NCBI RefSeq assembly: GCF_018598555.1
Contig: NZ_JAHEWN010000027.1
Coordinates: forward strand, 1-34,143
DNA length: 34,143 bases
Direction: 5' to 3'
Source: Curtobacterium aurantiacum
Lineage (GTDB): Bacteria; Actinomycetota; Actinomycetes; Actinomycetales; Microbacteriaceae
The notes beneath the pieces were generated by a model that had not been told where the DNA came from, made no database searches, and worked only from the letters and a program-made list of their open reading frames with translations. A program made the translations under genes and the position numbers. This document shows positions 8,788-18,410 of this stretch, piece by piece. The stretch's first letter is position 1, and each line of letters starts with the position of its first letter.

Positions 8788-11081
8788 CCGACAACAACTC
8801 CGCCCAGGTGGAGATCCCCAGCGATCTGCGTGCCCTCCGTCTCCCGGAGCTCCAGCGCATCGCCTCCTCGCTCGGCATCACCGGGCTCTCCAAGCTCCGC
8901 AAGGGCGACCTGATCGCCTCGATCGAGGACAAGCGTCCCGTCGACGAGGCCCCTGCGGCCCCCGCGGCCCCGGCCGTCGTCGAGGCCCCCGCCGAGCCGG
9001 CCGCCACCGAGCAGCCGACCCTGCCGGAGCCCGCCGAGACCCCGGCGCAGCCCGCTGCCGAGGCCCCCGTCGCCGACACCGAGTCCGCCGCCCCGAGCCG
9101 CGCCCGTCGTTCGCGCCGCGCCTCGTCCGGTGGCACCGTGAGCGCCGCGCCGACCTCGGCCGCCGAGCACACCAACCACGGTCAGACCGGAACCGAGGAC
9201 CTCCTCGCGGGGCTCGACCAGGTCCGCGCCGAGAAGGACGCGCAGGAAGCCGCGCAGTCCGGTTCGCAGCGTCGTGGACGTGGCCAGCGAGGCGCCGAGC
9301 CGCAGCGGGGCGCCGAGCAGGGCCAGCGCAACGGCGACCAGCAGGCGCCTGCCGAGGCCGAGCAGCAGGGCCAGCAGGCCCCGAGCTCCGCCGTCCAGGC
9401 CGATGACCAGAACGAGTCCGCCGACCAGAACGACCAGAACGACCAGGGCGACCAGAACGGCGAGCAGGGCGAGGGCGGCTCGCGCCGCGGCCGTCGCAGC
9501 CGTGGTCGCGGTCGTGGCCGTGGGCAGAACGCCGAGAACGGCGAGCAGCAGAACGGTGAGAACGGCGGCCAGAACGGCGCCGACCAGCAGAACGGCGGAC
9601 AGCAGAACCAGCCGAAGCAGAACGCCGGCCAGCAGAACCAGCCGAAGCAGAACGGCGGCGAGCAGCAGAACGGCCAGCAGAACGGCGGCCAGAAGCAGAA
9701 CGACCAGCCGAAGCAGGCCGAGGCCAAGCAGGACGACAAGGCCGACCAGAAGCAGCAGCAGAACGCCGGTCAGCAGAAGCAGCAGACCAGCGGCCAGCAG
9801 AAGCAGCAGCAGCAACAGCACGCCGACGAGGCCGAGAGTGGCCGCAGCCGTCGCCAGCGCGACCGCAAGCGCGGCCGTGGCGGCCAGAACGACGACTTCG
9901 AGCCCGAGGTCACCGAGGACGACGTCCTGATCCCGATCGCGGGCATCCTCGACGTCCTCGACAACTACGCGTTCGTCCGCACCACCGGTTACCTGCCGGG
10001 TCCGAGCGACGTCTACGTCTCCCTCGGCCAGGTGAAGAAGTACCACCTGCGCAAGGGCGACGCCGTCGTCGGTTCGATCAAGCAGCCGCGTGACGGCGAG
10101 CAGCAGAGCCGTCAGAAGTACAACGCGCTCGTCGCCGTCGAGTCGATCAACGGCCAGTCCGCCGACGAGGCAGCGGCCCGCGTCGACTTCAACGACCTCA
10201 CCCCGCTGTACCCGAACGAGCGCCTGCGCCTCGAGACGGAGCCGGGCAAGCTCTCGACCCGCATCATCGACCTCGTGTCGCCGATCGGCAAGGGCCAGCG
10301 CGGTCTCATCGTGTCCCCGCCGAAGGCCGGCAAGACCGTCGTGCTGCAGGCCATCGCGAACGCCGTCGCCAAGAACAACCCCGAGGCGCACCTGATGGTC
10401 GTCCTCGTCGACGAGCGGCCCGAAGAGGTCACCGACATGCAGCGCACGGTGAAGGGCGAGGTCATCGCCTCGACCTTCGACCGTCCCGCCGAGGACCACA
10501 CCACCGTCGCCGAGCTCGCCATCGAGCGTGCGAAGCGCCTGGTGGAGCTGGGCCACGACGTCGTGCTGCTGCTCGACTCGATCACCCGCCTGGGTCGTGC
10601 GTACAACCTGTCGACCCCGCCGTCGGGCCGCGTGCTCTCCGGTGGCGTCGACTCGGCGGCGCTCTACCCGCCGAAGCGCTTCTTCGGCGCCGCGCGCAAC
10701 ATCGAGGACGGCGGCTCGCTGACCATCCTCGCGACCGCGCTCGTCGAGACCGGCTCCAAGATGGACGAGGTCATCTTCGAGGAGTTCAAGGGCACCGGCA
10801 ACATGGAGCTCCGCCTGAACCGTCACCTCGCCGACAAGCGGATCTTCCCCGCCGTCGACGTGAACGCGTCCGGCACCCGTCGCGAGGAGCAGCTGCTCTC
10901 CGCCGACGAGGTCAAGATCACCTGGCGTCTGCGCCGGGCCCTCGCCGGGCTCGACCCGCAGCAGGCCCTCGAGATCGTGCTGCGGAACCTCAAGGAGACG
11001 CAGTCGAACGTCGAGTTCCTGGTGCAGGTGCAGAAGTCGGTCCCCACGACCGGCGCCCACCACAACGGTCACCAGGAGTAA
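8784..11081 (+). CDS. rho: Transcription termination factor Rho with long Q/N-rich insertion
   Basis: Rho is a hexameric RNA-dependent ATPase that ends transcription. This 765-residue form has a Rho_N SAP-like domain (about 11-48, [13 protein letters not shown]), then an Ala/Pro/Glu-rich stretch, a basic RGRGRGRG patch, and a Gln/Asn/Gly-rich low-complexity region at about 205-346. The OB-fold RNA-binding domain follows ([20 protein letters not shown]). The ATPase core has Walker A SPPKAGKT (Lys517), Walker [17 protein letters not shown], and [20 protein letters not shown]. The TTG start at 8784 follows AAAGGAAA at good spacing and joins the Rho_N domain directly. E. coli Rho is 419 residues; N-terminal insertions are typical of actinobacteria, but this one is strongly prion-like in composition. 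Confidence 0.97.
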   Translation: MTDNNSAQVEIPSDLRALRLPELQRIASSLGITGLSKLRKGDLIASIEDKRPVDEAPAAPAAPAVVEAPAEPAATEQPTLPEPAETPAQPAAEAPVADTESAAPSRARRSRRASSGGTVSAAPTSAAEHTNHGQTGTEDLLAGLDQVRAEKDAQEAAQSGSQRRGRGQRGAEPQRGAEQGQRNGDQQAPAEAEQQGQQAPSSAVQADDQNESADQNDQNDQGDQNGEQGEGGSRRGRRSRGRGRGRGQNAENGEQQNGENGGQNGADQQNGGQQNQPKQNAGQQNQPKQNGGEQQNGQQNGGQKQNDQPKQAEAKQDDKADQKQQQNAGQQKQQTSGQQKQQQQQHADEAESGRSRRQRDRKRGRGGQNDDFEPEVTEDDVLIPIAGILDVLDNYAFVRTTGYLPGPSDVYVSLGQVKKYHLRKGDAVVGSIKQPRDGEQQSRQKYNALVAVESINGQSADEAAARVDFNDLTPLYPNERLRLETEPGKLSTRIIDLVSPIGKGQRGLIVSPPKAGKTVVLQAIANAVAKNNPEAHLMVVLVDERPEEVTDMQRTVKGEVIASTFDRPAEDHTTVAELAIERAKRLVELGHDVVLLLDSITRLGRAYNLSTPPSGRVLSGGVDSAALYPPKRFFGAARNIEDGGSLTILATALVETGSKMDEVIFEEFKGTGNMELRLNRHLADKRIFPAVDVNASGTRREEQLLSADEVKITWRLRRALAGLDPQQALEIVLRNLKETQSNVEFLVQVQKSVPTTGAHHNGHQE
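9601..9660 (+). repeat. 30-base tandem repeat within the rho Q/N-rich region
   Basis: Positions 9601-9630 and 9631-9660 are nearly identical 30-base copies, differing at a couple of C/G positions near the end. They encode two copies of QQNQPKQN followed by AG or GG. Further shorter CAGAACGGC-type repeats surround them. The length of this part of Rho may vary between strains. Confidence 0.8.
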
Positions 11082-11084
11082 CGC

Positions 11085-12167
11085 GTGTTCGAGTCGGTAG
11101 CAGGGCTGCTGGCGGAACACGAGGACCTGACGCAGCAGCTGTCGGACCCCGCGCTCCACGCCGATGCGGCCCGGGCGAAGAAGGTGAACCGGCGGTACGC
11201 CGAGCTCAACCAGATTAAGTCCGCGTACGAGGCCTGGCAGGCGGCGGGGGACGACCTCGCCGCCGCCCAGGAACTCGCCCGCGAAGACGAAGCGTTCGCG
11301 GATGAGGTCCCCGGGCTCGAGGAGCAGCTGTCGGAGCGCCAGGAGCGTCTCCGCCGGCTGCTCATCCCGCGCGACCCCGACGACGGCCGTGACGTCATCA
11401 TGGAGATCAAGGGCGGCGAGGGCGGCGAGGAATCGGCGCTGTTCGCGGCCGACCTCCTGCGCATGTACTCGCACTACGCCGAGACCAAGGGCTGGAAGGT
11501 CGAGCTCCTCGAGCGCACCGAGTCCGACCTCGGTGGCTACAAGGACGTCCAGGTCGCGATCAAGTCGAACACGACCGACCCGTCCCAGGGCGTCTGGGCC
11601 CACCTGAAGTACGAGGGCGGTGTGCACCGCGTCCAGCGTGTGCCGCAGACCGAGTCGCAGGGGCGCATCCACACCTCGACCACCGGCGTGCTGGTGTTCC
11701 CCGAGGTCGACGAGCCCGAAGAGGTCCAGATCAACCAGAACGACCTCAAGATCGACGTCTACCGGTCCTCCGGCCCGGGAGGGCAGTCCGTCAACACGAC
11801 GGACTCCGCGGTCCGCATCACCCACCTGCCCACGGGCATCACGGTGGCGATGCAGAACGAGAAGTCGCAGCTGCAGAACCGCGAGGCCGGCATGCGCGTG
11901 CTCCGTGCACGCATCCTCGCGCGCCAGCAGGAGGAGCTCGACGCGATCGCCTCGGACGCGCGCAAGTCGCAGATCCGCGGGATGGACCGTTCGGAGCGCA
12001 TCCGCACGTACAACTTCCCGGAGAACCGGATCGCGGACCACCGCACCGGCTACAAGGCGTACGACCTCGACCGCGTGATGAACGGTGCCCTCGAGCCCGT
12101 CATCCAGTCCGCCATCCAGGCGGACGAAGAGGCACGCCTGGCCGCCATCGGCGACCAGGACGCGTAA
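11085..12167 (+). CDS. prfA: Peptide chain release factor 1
   Basis: RF1 reads UAA and UAG in the ribosomal A site and triggers peptide release. The 360-residue length is typical. The codon-recognition PxT motif is PQT in [14 protein letters not shown], which identifies RF1 rather than RF2 (SPF). The catalytic GGQ is in [17 protein letters not shown], where PrmC methylates the Gln in related bacteria. The GTG start is 3 bases after the rho stop and uses AGGAG inside the end of rho, so the two are likely coupled. rpmE, present between rho and prfA in mycobacteria, is not found here. Confidence 0.97.
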   Translation: MFESVAGLLAEHEDLTQQLSDPALHADAARAKKVNRRYAELNQIKSAYEAWQAAGDDLAAAQELAREDEAFADEVPGLEEQLSERQERLRRLLIPRDPDDGRDVIMEIKGGEGGEESALFAADLLRMYSHYAETKGWKVELLERTESDLGGYKDVQVAIKSNTTDPSQGVWAHLKYEGGVHRVQRVPQTESQGRIHTSTTGVLVFPEVDEPEEVQINQNDLKIDVYRSSGPGGQSVNTTDSAVRITHLPTGITVAMQNEKSQLQNREAGMRVLRARILARQQEELDAIASDARKSQIRGMDRSERIRTYNFPENRIADHRTGYKAYDLDRVMNGALEPVIQSAIQADEEARLAAIGDQDA

Positions 12168-12192
12168 CCGCACACCCAGCCTGGAGGCCCGG

Positions 12193-13068
12193 ATCACCGC
12201 CGACACGCCCCTCACGTTCGCCGCGGATCGCCTGCTCGAGCAGGCGACCGCGGCGCTCGTCGCCGTCGGCGTCCCGACCCCCCGCGTCGACGCCGAGCTG
12301 CTGCTCGCGTGGGCGACCGACACCTCGCGTGGCGCTGTCCAGGCGCGTGCGATGATCGGCGGCAGCATCACACCGGAGCACGTCGAGCGCTTCCGGCAGG
12401 CCGTCGCCCGCCGCGCCACCCGCGAGCCGCTGCAGCACATCACCGGGCAGGCGTACTTCCGCGCGCTCACCCTGGCGGTGGGACCGGGCGTGTTCGTGCC
12501 CCGCCCGGAGACCGAGGGAGTCGTGCAGTTCGGCATCGACGCACTGCGGGCGACCGCGGTCCCCTCGCCGATCGCCGTGGACCTCGGGTCCGGCAGCGGT
12601 GCGATCGCGATCGCGATGGACACCGAGGTGCCGAACGCCCTGGTCTACGCCGTCGAGCGGTCAGCGGATGCCCTGCCCTGGACCCGGCGCAACGTCGACG
12701 CCCACGGCGGGATGGTCCGGCTCGTCGAGGGTGACCTCGCCGACGCGCTGCCCGAACTCGACGGCACGGTGTCCGTCGTGGTGTCGAACCCGCCGTACGT
12801 GCCGGACGACGCGGTCCCGATCGACCCCGAGGTCCGCGACCACGACCCGGCGATGGCGCTCTACGGCGGACCGGACGGCCTCGACTCCGTGCGCGCGCTG
12901 GCCGAGACCGCGTGGCGGTTGCTCGTGCCCGGGGGAGTCCTCGTCATCGAGCACGCCGAGCCGCAGGGCGCCGGCGTGCGCGAGGTCCTGACACGCCGGG
13001 GGTTCCGCACCCCGGAGACGCACGTCGACCTGACGGGACGCGACCGCACGACCACCGCGACCCGCTAG
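12193..13068 (+). CDS. prmC: Release factor glutamine methyltransferase, apparent ATC start
   Basis: PrmC methylates the GGQ glutamine of release factors using S-adenosylmethionine; it follows prfA, its substrate gene. The SAM motif DLGSGSGAIAIAM begins at about residue 130 and the catalytic NPPY is at 199-202. The N-terminal helical domain reads LLEQATAALVAVGV and DAELLLAWA. No ATG, GTG or TTG exists in frame near the expected N-terminus. ATC at 12193 has a perfect GGAGG (12183-12187) 5 bases upstream, so I place the start there. The nearest upstream ordinary start is GTG at 12085, inside prfA; it would add a 36-residue Ser/Arg-rich extension that looks like out-of-frame prfA. Family assignment is firm; the start is inference. 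Confidence 0.9.
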   Translation: MTADTPLTFAADRLLEQATAALVAVGVPTPRVDAELLLAWATDTSRGAVQARAMIGGSITPEHVERFRQAVARRATREPLQHITGQAYFRALTLAVGPGVFVPRPETEGVVQFGIDALRATAVPSPIAVDLGSGSGAIAIAMDTEVPNALVYAVERSADALPWTRRNVDAHGGMVRLVEGDLADALPELDGTVSVVVSNPPYVPDDAVPIDPEVRDHDPAMALYGGPDGLDSVRALAETAWRLLVPGGVLVIEHAEPQGAGVREVLTRRGFRTPETHVDLTGRDRTTTATR

Positions 13069-13272
13069 TCGGGGCCGGGTCGCGCCTCCCGTCGCTCGGC
13101 CGTGCGTGCGTGTGCCGGGTGGATCCGGGCGTACCTGGTGGGATCGGGCGTACCGGGTCGTTCGGGCGTACCGGGTGGGTCCGGGCGTACCTGGTGGGAT
13201 CGGGCGTACCGGGTGGATCCGGGCGTACCTGGTGGGATCGGGCGTACCGGGTCGTTCGGAATGACCAGGTAT

Positions 13273-13317
13273 GCCCGTTCTTGCTTTCCAGCGCGACCGC
13301 TATGGGAAGGAACGGGC
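13273..13317. terminator. Hairpin, first module copy
   Basis: GCCCGTTC (13273-13280) pairs perfectly with GAACGGGC (13310-13317), and the inner TTTCC/GGGAA can extend the stem. It lies between convergent prmC and the HAD gene, a natural place for bidirectional termination. There is no strong T-run. Confidence 0.45.
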
Positions 13318-13449
13318 GTGGCGGGCGCGGGGCGGGCCTCCCGTCGCTCGGCCGTGCGTGCGTGTGCCGGGTGGATCCGGGCGTACCGGGTGGATGCGGG
13401 CGTACCTGGTGGGATCGGGCGTACCGGGTCGTTCGGGATGACCAGGTAT

Positions 13450-13494
13450 GCCTGTTCTTGCTTTCCAGCGCGACCGCGATGGGAAGGAACGGGC
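13450..13494. terminator. Hairpin, second module copy
   Basis: GCCTGTTC (13450-13457) pairs with GAACGGGC (13487-13494) with one G-T. The loop region TTGCTTTCCAGCGCGACCG is the same as in the first copy. It lies 8 bases beyond the HAD stop codon as read on the minus strand, so it could terminate that gene. Confidence 0.45.
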
Positions 13495-13502
13495 GCGGCG
13501 GG

Positions 13503-14168
13503 CTACGCGACGGGGGAGGCCTCGCGCTGCTGCGCCGCGACGAAGGCGCGGACGTGCTCGCGCAGGTCGGTGTCGTGCTCGACCAGGACCGCGTGGATGC
13601 CGACGCTCCGTGCCCCCGCGACGTTCTCGGGCATGTCGTCGGCGAAGAACGTGCGTTCGGCGGGGACGCCGTGGTGCAGGACCGCGCGCTCGAAGACCTC
13701 GGGCTCGGGCTTCCGGGCGCCGAAGTTGCTCGTCGTGTCGAGGTGTTCGCCGAAGACCTCGGGCAGGGACGGTGCCCACTCGTGGATCCACCGGCCGGCG
13801 AGCGGACCGTTGTTGGTGAGCAGCCCGACACGCCCGTGCTCGCTCGCGATCCGGACGGCTTCGATGCGCTCCGGCAGCTCGGTCATGGCCGCTCCGCGGA
13901 TGCGGGCCCAGTCGGACTCGGGGACGTCGCACTCCATCGCCCGCTCGAACGCGGCGAGGTACTCGTCACCGTCGGCGAAGCCACCGGCCTCGGCGCGCAT
14001 CTCGTGGCCGCAGTCCCACCACCGGCGGCGGAGCTCCTCGAACGGGTGCCCGGTGAGCTCGGAGAGCGCGGCCATGCGCACCTTCCAGTCGTACCGGACC
14101 AGGACGTCGTCCATGTCGAAGAGGAACAGGAGCGGGGGTGCGGGCGTCTCGTTCACGATGTCCACCAT
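13503..14168 (-). CDS. HAD-superfamily hydrolase
   Basis: The 221-residue cytoplasmic protein has all four HAD motifs: motif I FDMDDVLV with nucleophile Asp18 and general acid Asp20, motif II LLTNN, motif III Lys in GARKPEPEVF, and motif IV FFADDMPEN. The helical cap between motifs I and II places it in subfamily IA, with likely phosphatase or dehalogenase-like chemistry. The substrate cannot be told from sequence. It is the only minus-strand gene between prmC and tsaC and is not part of the mycobacterial order. The ATG at 14168 lies 8 bases after a GATAGT box on the minus strand, suggesting a leaderless transcript. Confidence 0.88.
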   Translation of the reverse strand: MVDIVNETPAPPLLFLFDMDDVLVRYDWKVRMAALSELTGHPFEELRRRWWDCGHEMRAEAGGFADGDEYLAAFERAMECDVPESDWARIRGAAMTELPERIEAVRIASEHGRVGLLTNNGPLAGRWIHEWAPSLPEVFGEHLDTTSNFGARKPEPEVFERAVLHHGVPAERTFFADDMPENVAGARSVGIHAVLVEHDTDLREHVRAFVAAQQREASPVA

Positions 14169-14193
14169 TGTGTCGCACTATCATCGTCGAGTC
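14169..14193. promoter_or_regulatory. Overlapping divergent leaderless promoters, HAD gene and tsaC
   Basis: The 25-base gap between two divergent ATG codons holds TATCAT (14179-14184) on the plus strand, 9 bases before the tsaC ATG. It also holds GATAGT on the minus strand (14182-14177), 8 bases before the HAD ATG. The two -10 boxes overlap by four base pairs. There is no room for an untranslated leader or a Shine-Dalgarno site on either side. Confidence 0.5.
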
Positions 14194-14868
14194 ATGGCAT
14201 CCCGATACGACTGCACCGACTCCGACGGGCTCCTGACCGGGATGCGGCTCGCACGTGCCGCCCTCGGACGCGGAGAGCTCGTCGTCGTCCCCACCGACAC
14301 CGTCTACGGCCTCGCCGCGGACGCCTTCAGCGCGACGGCCGTGCAGCGGCTGCTCGACGCGAAGGGCCGCACGCGACAGTCGCCGCCGCCCGTGCTCATC
14401 CCCGGTCCGCCGACACTCGACGCCCTCGCCAGCGAGGTTCCGCAGCCGGTGCGCGACCTGGTGGCAGAGTTCTGGCCCGGCGGGCTGACCGTCATCCTGC
14501 ACGCCCAGCCCTCGCTCGACTGGGACCTCGGGGAGACGCGGGGCACGGTCGCGCTGCGGATGCCGGACTCGCGGATCGCCCTCGAGCTCTTGCAGGAGGT
14601 CGGGCCCCTCGCCGTCTCGTCCGCCAACTCGACGGGCGACCCGGCCGCGATGGACGTCGACGCCGCTGAGCGCATGCTCGGTGACAGCGTCGCGATCTAC
14701 CTCGACGGCGGGCCGATCGGCGCGCACGAGGGGTTCGAGGCCAGCACCGGATCGACGATGGTCGACGCCACCGGGCTGACGGACGGCGGGAAGCTCCGCA
14801 TCGTCCGGCACGGGGTGATCCCCGACGAGGAGATCATCCGGGTCGTCGGAGCCGACCTCGTCACATGA
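14194..14868 (+). CDS. tsaC: L-threonylcarbamoyladenylate synthase (Sua5/YciO/YrdC family)
   Basis: It makes threonylcarbamoyl-AMP from threonine, bicarbonate and ATP for the t6A modification at position 37 of ANN-decoding tRNAs. The 224-residue chain has the YrdC motifs: PTDTVYGLAADAF, the AKGRTRQSP substrate loop, FWPGGLTVIL, VALRMPDS and SSANSTGDPA. The Sua5 C-terminal domain is missing, so it is the short TsaC-like form. The ATG at 14194 is leaderless by geometry. The stop overlaps the wecA ATG as ATGA, pointing to coupled translation, and the gene order matches M. tuberculosis Rv1301-Rv1302. Confidence 0.93.
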   Translation: MASRYDCTDSDGLLTGMRLARAALGRGELVVVPTDTVYGLAADAFSATAVQRLLDAKGRTRQSPPPVLIPGPPTLDALASEVPQPVRDLVAEFWPGGLTVILHAQPSLDWDLGETRGTVALRMPDSRIALELLQEVGPLAVSSANSTGDPAAMDVDAAERMLGDSVAIYLDGGPIGAHEGFEASTGSTMVDATGLTDGGKLRIVRHGVIPDEEIIRVVGADLVT

Positions 14869-16091
14869 AGTACTACCTGCTCGCGGGGGCCATCGCCGCG
14901 GTCGTGAGCTTCGTGATGAGCCTGATCGTCTGGAAGCTCGGGCTGAAGTACAAGTGGTACCCGCAGGTCCGCGAGCGGGACGTGCACCGCACGCCGACGC
15001 CACGGCTCGGCGGCATCGCGATGTACATCGGCGTCATCGTCTCGCTGCTCGCGGCCTGGTTCCTGTTCCCGTCGATCGCAGGGACCGACTACTTCCGGCT
15101 GGTGTTCTCCGAACCGGGGCGTGTGCTCGCGGTGCTCGGGGGAGCGACCATCATCGTGGTCCTCGGTGTCGCCGACGACATCTGGGACCTCGACTGGATG
15201 ACGAAGCTCGCCGGGCAGATCATCGCCGCCGGCATCCTCGCCTGGCAGGGCGTGGCGATCGTGTCGCTGCCCATCGGCAACACGCTCGGCGTCGGGTCGT
15301 CGTACATGAGCCTGATCTTCACCGTGCTCGCGGTGGTGCTCGTGATGAACGCGGTCAACTTCATCGACGGGCTCGACGGCCTGGTCGCCGGTGTCGCCAT
15401 CATCGCCGGCGGGGTCTTCTTCCTCTACACGTTCTTCATCAACCGCGTGGTCGTGCAGACGGAGTTCTTCTTCAACCTGCCGTCGCTGCTCACCGCGGTG
15501 CTCGTCGGTGCCTGCTTCGGCTTCCTCATCCTGAACTGGCACCCCGCCAAGCTCTTCATGGGCGACGCCGGTGCGCTGCTCGTCGGCTTCCTGATGGCCA
15601 CGAGCGCGGTCTCGGTGACGGGCAACATCGACCCGGCGGCGGTGCAGACACGCCAGGCGCTGCTGCCGGCGTTCATCCCGATCCTGCTGCCCTTCGCGAT
15701 CCTCATCGTCCCGATCCTCGACTTCGGACTCGCGGTGACCCGTCGTCTCAGCGCGGGCAAGTCGCCGTTCTCGGCGGACCGGAAGCACCTGCACCACCGC
15801 CTGCTCGACATGGGCCACTCGCACTTCCACGCGGTGCTGATCTTCTACGCCTGGACCGCCACCGTCGCGGTCGGGTGCCTGCTGTTCCTCTTCGTGGACT
15901 GGTACTGGGTCGTCGTCTTCGTGTCCATCGGCTTCACCGTGTGCGCCGTCGCGACGTTCGCGCCGCTCGGCCGGAAACGCACCGAGATCGCCGCCCAGAC
16001 CGCCAACCGCTCCGCCGCCGTGGTGGACGCCAGCCTCGACCCGCTCGACCGGGCCGCCAACGACCGCACGATCCCTGGAGACATCACGTGA
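14865..16091 (+). CDS. wecA: Polyprenyl-phosphate GlcNAc-1-phosphate transferase (WecA/Rfe-like)
   Basis: This MraY/WecA-family integral membrane enzyme transfers a sugar-1-phosphate, probably GlcNAc-1-P, from UDP-sugar to polyprenyl phosphate. In mycobacteria the homolog (Rv1302) starts the linker between peptidoglycan and arabinogalactan; the polymer served here is unknown. The 408 residues contain roughly ten or eleven membrane helices. Key motifs are VADDIWDLDWMTK (Asp104-Asp105), NFIDGLDGLVAG from Asn165, FMGDAGALLVG, and the cytoplasmic HLHHRLLDMG from His308, typical of WecA rather than MraY. It overlaps tsaC and atpI by 4 bases each. Confidence 0.92.
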   Translation: MKYYLLAGAIAAVVSFVMSLIVWKLGLKYKWYPQVRERDVHRTPTPRLGGIAMYIGVIVSLLAAWFLFPSIAGTDYFRLVFSEPGRVLAVLGGATIIVVLGVADDIWDLDWMTKLAGQIIAAGILAWQGVAIVSLPIGNTLGVGSSYMSLIFTVLAVVLVMNAVNFIDGLDGLVAGVAIIAGGVFFLYTFFINRVVVQTEFFFNLPSLLTAVLVGACFGFLILNWHPAKLFMGDAGALLVGFLMATSAVSVTGNIDPAAVQTRQALLPAFIPILLPFAILIVPILDFGLAVTRRLSAGKSPFSADRKHLHHRLLDMGHSHFHAVLIFYAWTATVAVGCLLFLFVDWYWVVVFVSIGFTVCAVATFAPLGRKRTEIAAQTANRSAAVVDASLDPLDRAANDRTIPGDIT

Positions 16092-16579
16092 CCGCACCGA
16101 ACGCGCTCGACCACGTCCGGCCGGTGTTCCGCCGCATCATCACCTGGGGAGCGATCCTCGCCGTCGCCCTGGCGGTGGTCGGGGGCCTCATCGGGTTCCT
16201 GGTCGCCGACGGCCCCGGCCTGGTCGGGGGCCTGCTCGGCGCCGTGCTGAGCGTCGTGTTCCTCGGGCTCACCGCGGTCAGTGTCCTCGTCGCGCTGCGC
16301 GTCTCGAAGGGCCAGATGATCTCCGGTGCCTTCTTCGGCATCGTGATGGGCACCTGGCTGCTCAAGTTCATCGTCTTCATCGTGCTGTTGGTCCTGCTCA
16401 AGGACCGCGAGTGGGTCGACTTCCCGGTGTTGGCGATCGTGATCATCGCGGGGGTCGTCGGCTCCCTGGTCATCGACGTCGTCGCCGTCGCGAAGGCCCG
16501 CATCCCGATCGGCGTCCGGCTGCCGGGCGACGGCCTCGACGACTCCGCGGACGCTGGGAACCCGACCCCCCGCATCTGA
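16088..16579 (+). CDS. atpI: AtpI-like small membrane protein of the ATP synthase locus
   Basis: The 163-residue protein has four hydrophobic helices (about residues 15-35, 40-65, 80-105 and 115-135) and a Pro/Asp-rich cytoplasmic tail. Its place directly before atpB and its overlap with wecA (GTGA) match the Rv1303/AtpI position in actinobacteria. AtpI proteins assist assembly of the c-ring or act in cation handling. Sequence similarity of AtpI is low, so the call rests on topology and position. The GTG at 16088 has a GGAG 7 bases upstream. Confidence 0.75.
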   Translation: MTAPNALDHVRPVFRRIITWGAILAVALAVVGGLIGFLVADGPGLVGGLLGAVLSVVFLGLTAVSVLVALRVSKGQMISGAFFGIVMGTWLLKFIVFIVLLVLLKDREWVDFPVLAIVIIAGVVGSLVIDVVAVAKARIPIGVRLPGDGLDDSADAGNPTPRI

Positions 16580-16587
16580 GAAGCCGG

Positions 16588-16613
16588 GAAGCCTCTCGCA
16601 CCTGATAGGCTTC
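16588..16613 (+). promoter_or_regulatory. Stem-loop with overlapping -10-like box upstream of atpB
   Basis: GAAGCCT (16588-16594) pairs with AGGCTTC (16607-16613) across a 12-base loop, 8 bases after the atpI stop. A TAGGCT hexamer (16606-16611) overlaps the right arm and could be the -10 of an atpB promoter. A second stem, GGTGGAC (16644-16650) with GTCCACC (16664-16670), lies in the resulting leader. The element may act as weak terminator, promoter or both. Confidence 0.35.
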
Positions 16614-16685
16614 TTCACGTCCGCCACCGGAGCCTTCGCTCGGGGTGGACAAGCCTCCACAACGTCCACCATCGCGTGCCATGAT

Positions 16686-17844
<1,159 letters not shown>

Positions 17845-17853
17845 GGTTCCTCG

Positions 17854-18408
17854 ATGCAGAACGCACTCATCATCGCCGCGGAGGAAGCGCACAACCCGCT
17901 GATCCCGCCGGTCTACGACATCGTGTGGTCGGCGCTCGCCTTCGTCATCATCTTCCTGGTGATGTGGCGTGTCGTCACGCCGCGCATCACGAAGATGCTC
18001 GATGAGCGCACCGAGGCCATCGAAGGCGGCATCAAGAAGGCCGAGGCCGCTCAGGAGCAGGCCGCTGCTGCGCTCGACGAGTACAACAAGCAGCTCGCCG
18101 ATGCGCGTGCCGAGGCTTCGCGCATCCGTGAGCAGGCCCGTGCCGACGCCACGGCGATCGGCAACGAGGTCCGCGAGCAGGCGGCCGCAGATGCAGCACG
18201 CATCACGGCCAACGCCCAGGCGCAGATCGAGGCCGAGCGTCAGAGTGCCGTCCAGGCACTCCGCGCCGAGGTCGGCACCCTCGCGCTGGACCTCGCGTCC
18301 GGCGTGATCGGGGAGTCCCTCAAGGACGACGCCAAGTCGACCGCCGTGGTCGACCGCTTCCTCGCCGACCTCGAGGCCTCGCAGGCCACGAAGACGGGGG
18401 AGCACTGA
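17854..18408 (+). CDS. atpF: ATP synthase subunit b
   Basis: Subunit b is the peripheral stalk. The 184 residues have one N-terminal membrane helix (about 25-45, VWSALAFVIIFLVMWRVV) followed by a long Ala/Glu/Arg-rich coiled coil. The start is ATG, 9 bases after the atpE stop. It is a separate protein, not fused to delta as one b copy is in mycobacteria. Confidence 0.95.
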   Translation: MQNALIIAAEEAHNPLIPPVYDIVWSALAFVIIFLVMWRVVTPRITKMLDERTEAIEGGIKKAEAAQEQAAAALDEYNKQLADARAEASRIREQARADATAIGNEVREQAAADAARITANAQAQIEAERQSAVQALRAEVGTLALDLASGVIGESLKDDAKSTAVVDRFLADLEASQATKTGEH

Positions 18409-18410
18409 GC

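Larger units (their letters stand above)
13084..13500. repeat. Duplicated minisatellite plus hairpin module between convergent genes
   Basis: This fills the 434-base gap between prmC (+) and the HAD gene (-), and no gene is seen in it. A module starting at 13084 is repeated from 13336 with near identity. Each module has a common head, a tract of 18-19 base units starting GGGCGTACC, and a tail hairpin. The first copy has seven units (13127 to about 13258), the second three. Hairpins are GCCCGTTC...GAACGGGC at 13273-13317 and the equivalent at 13450-13494. Open frames across the region are translated repeats only. The hairpins probably serve as a two-way terminator. Confidence 0.8.

Noticed and set aside
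8559..12623. A 1,354-codon open frame on the minus strand opposite rho and prfA
   Set aside because: It mirrors the codon bias of rho/prfA, has long Leu and Val runs opposite the Gln/Asn-rich region, no domain signature and no ribosome site. It is a high-GC shadow frame.
13127..13258. CRISPR array
   Set aside because: Units are 18-19 bases in direct tandem without unique spacers of constant length, and no cas gene is near.
12912..14868. Plus-strand frames of 585 and 588 codons running through the repeat region and HAD gene
   Set aside because: They translate the minisatellite into VPGGSGRTWW-type repeats. The second merely merges in frame with tsaC, whose real start is ATG 14194.
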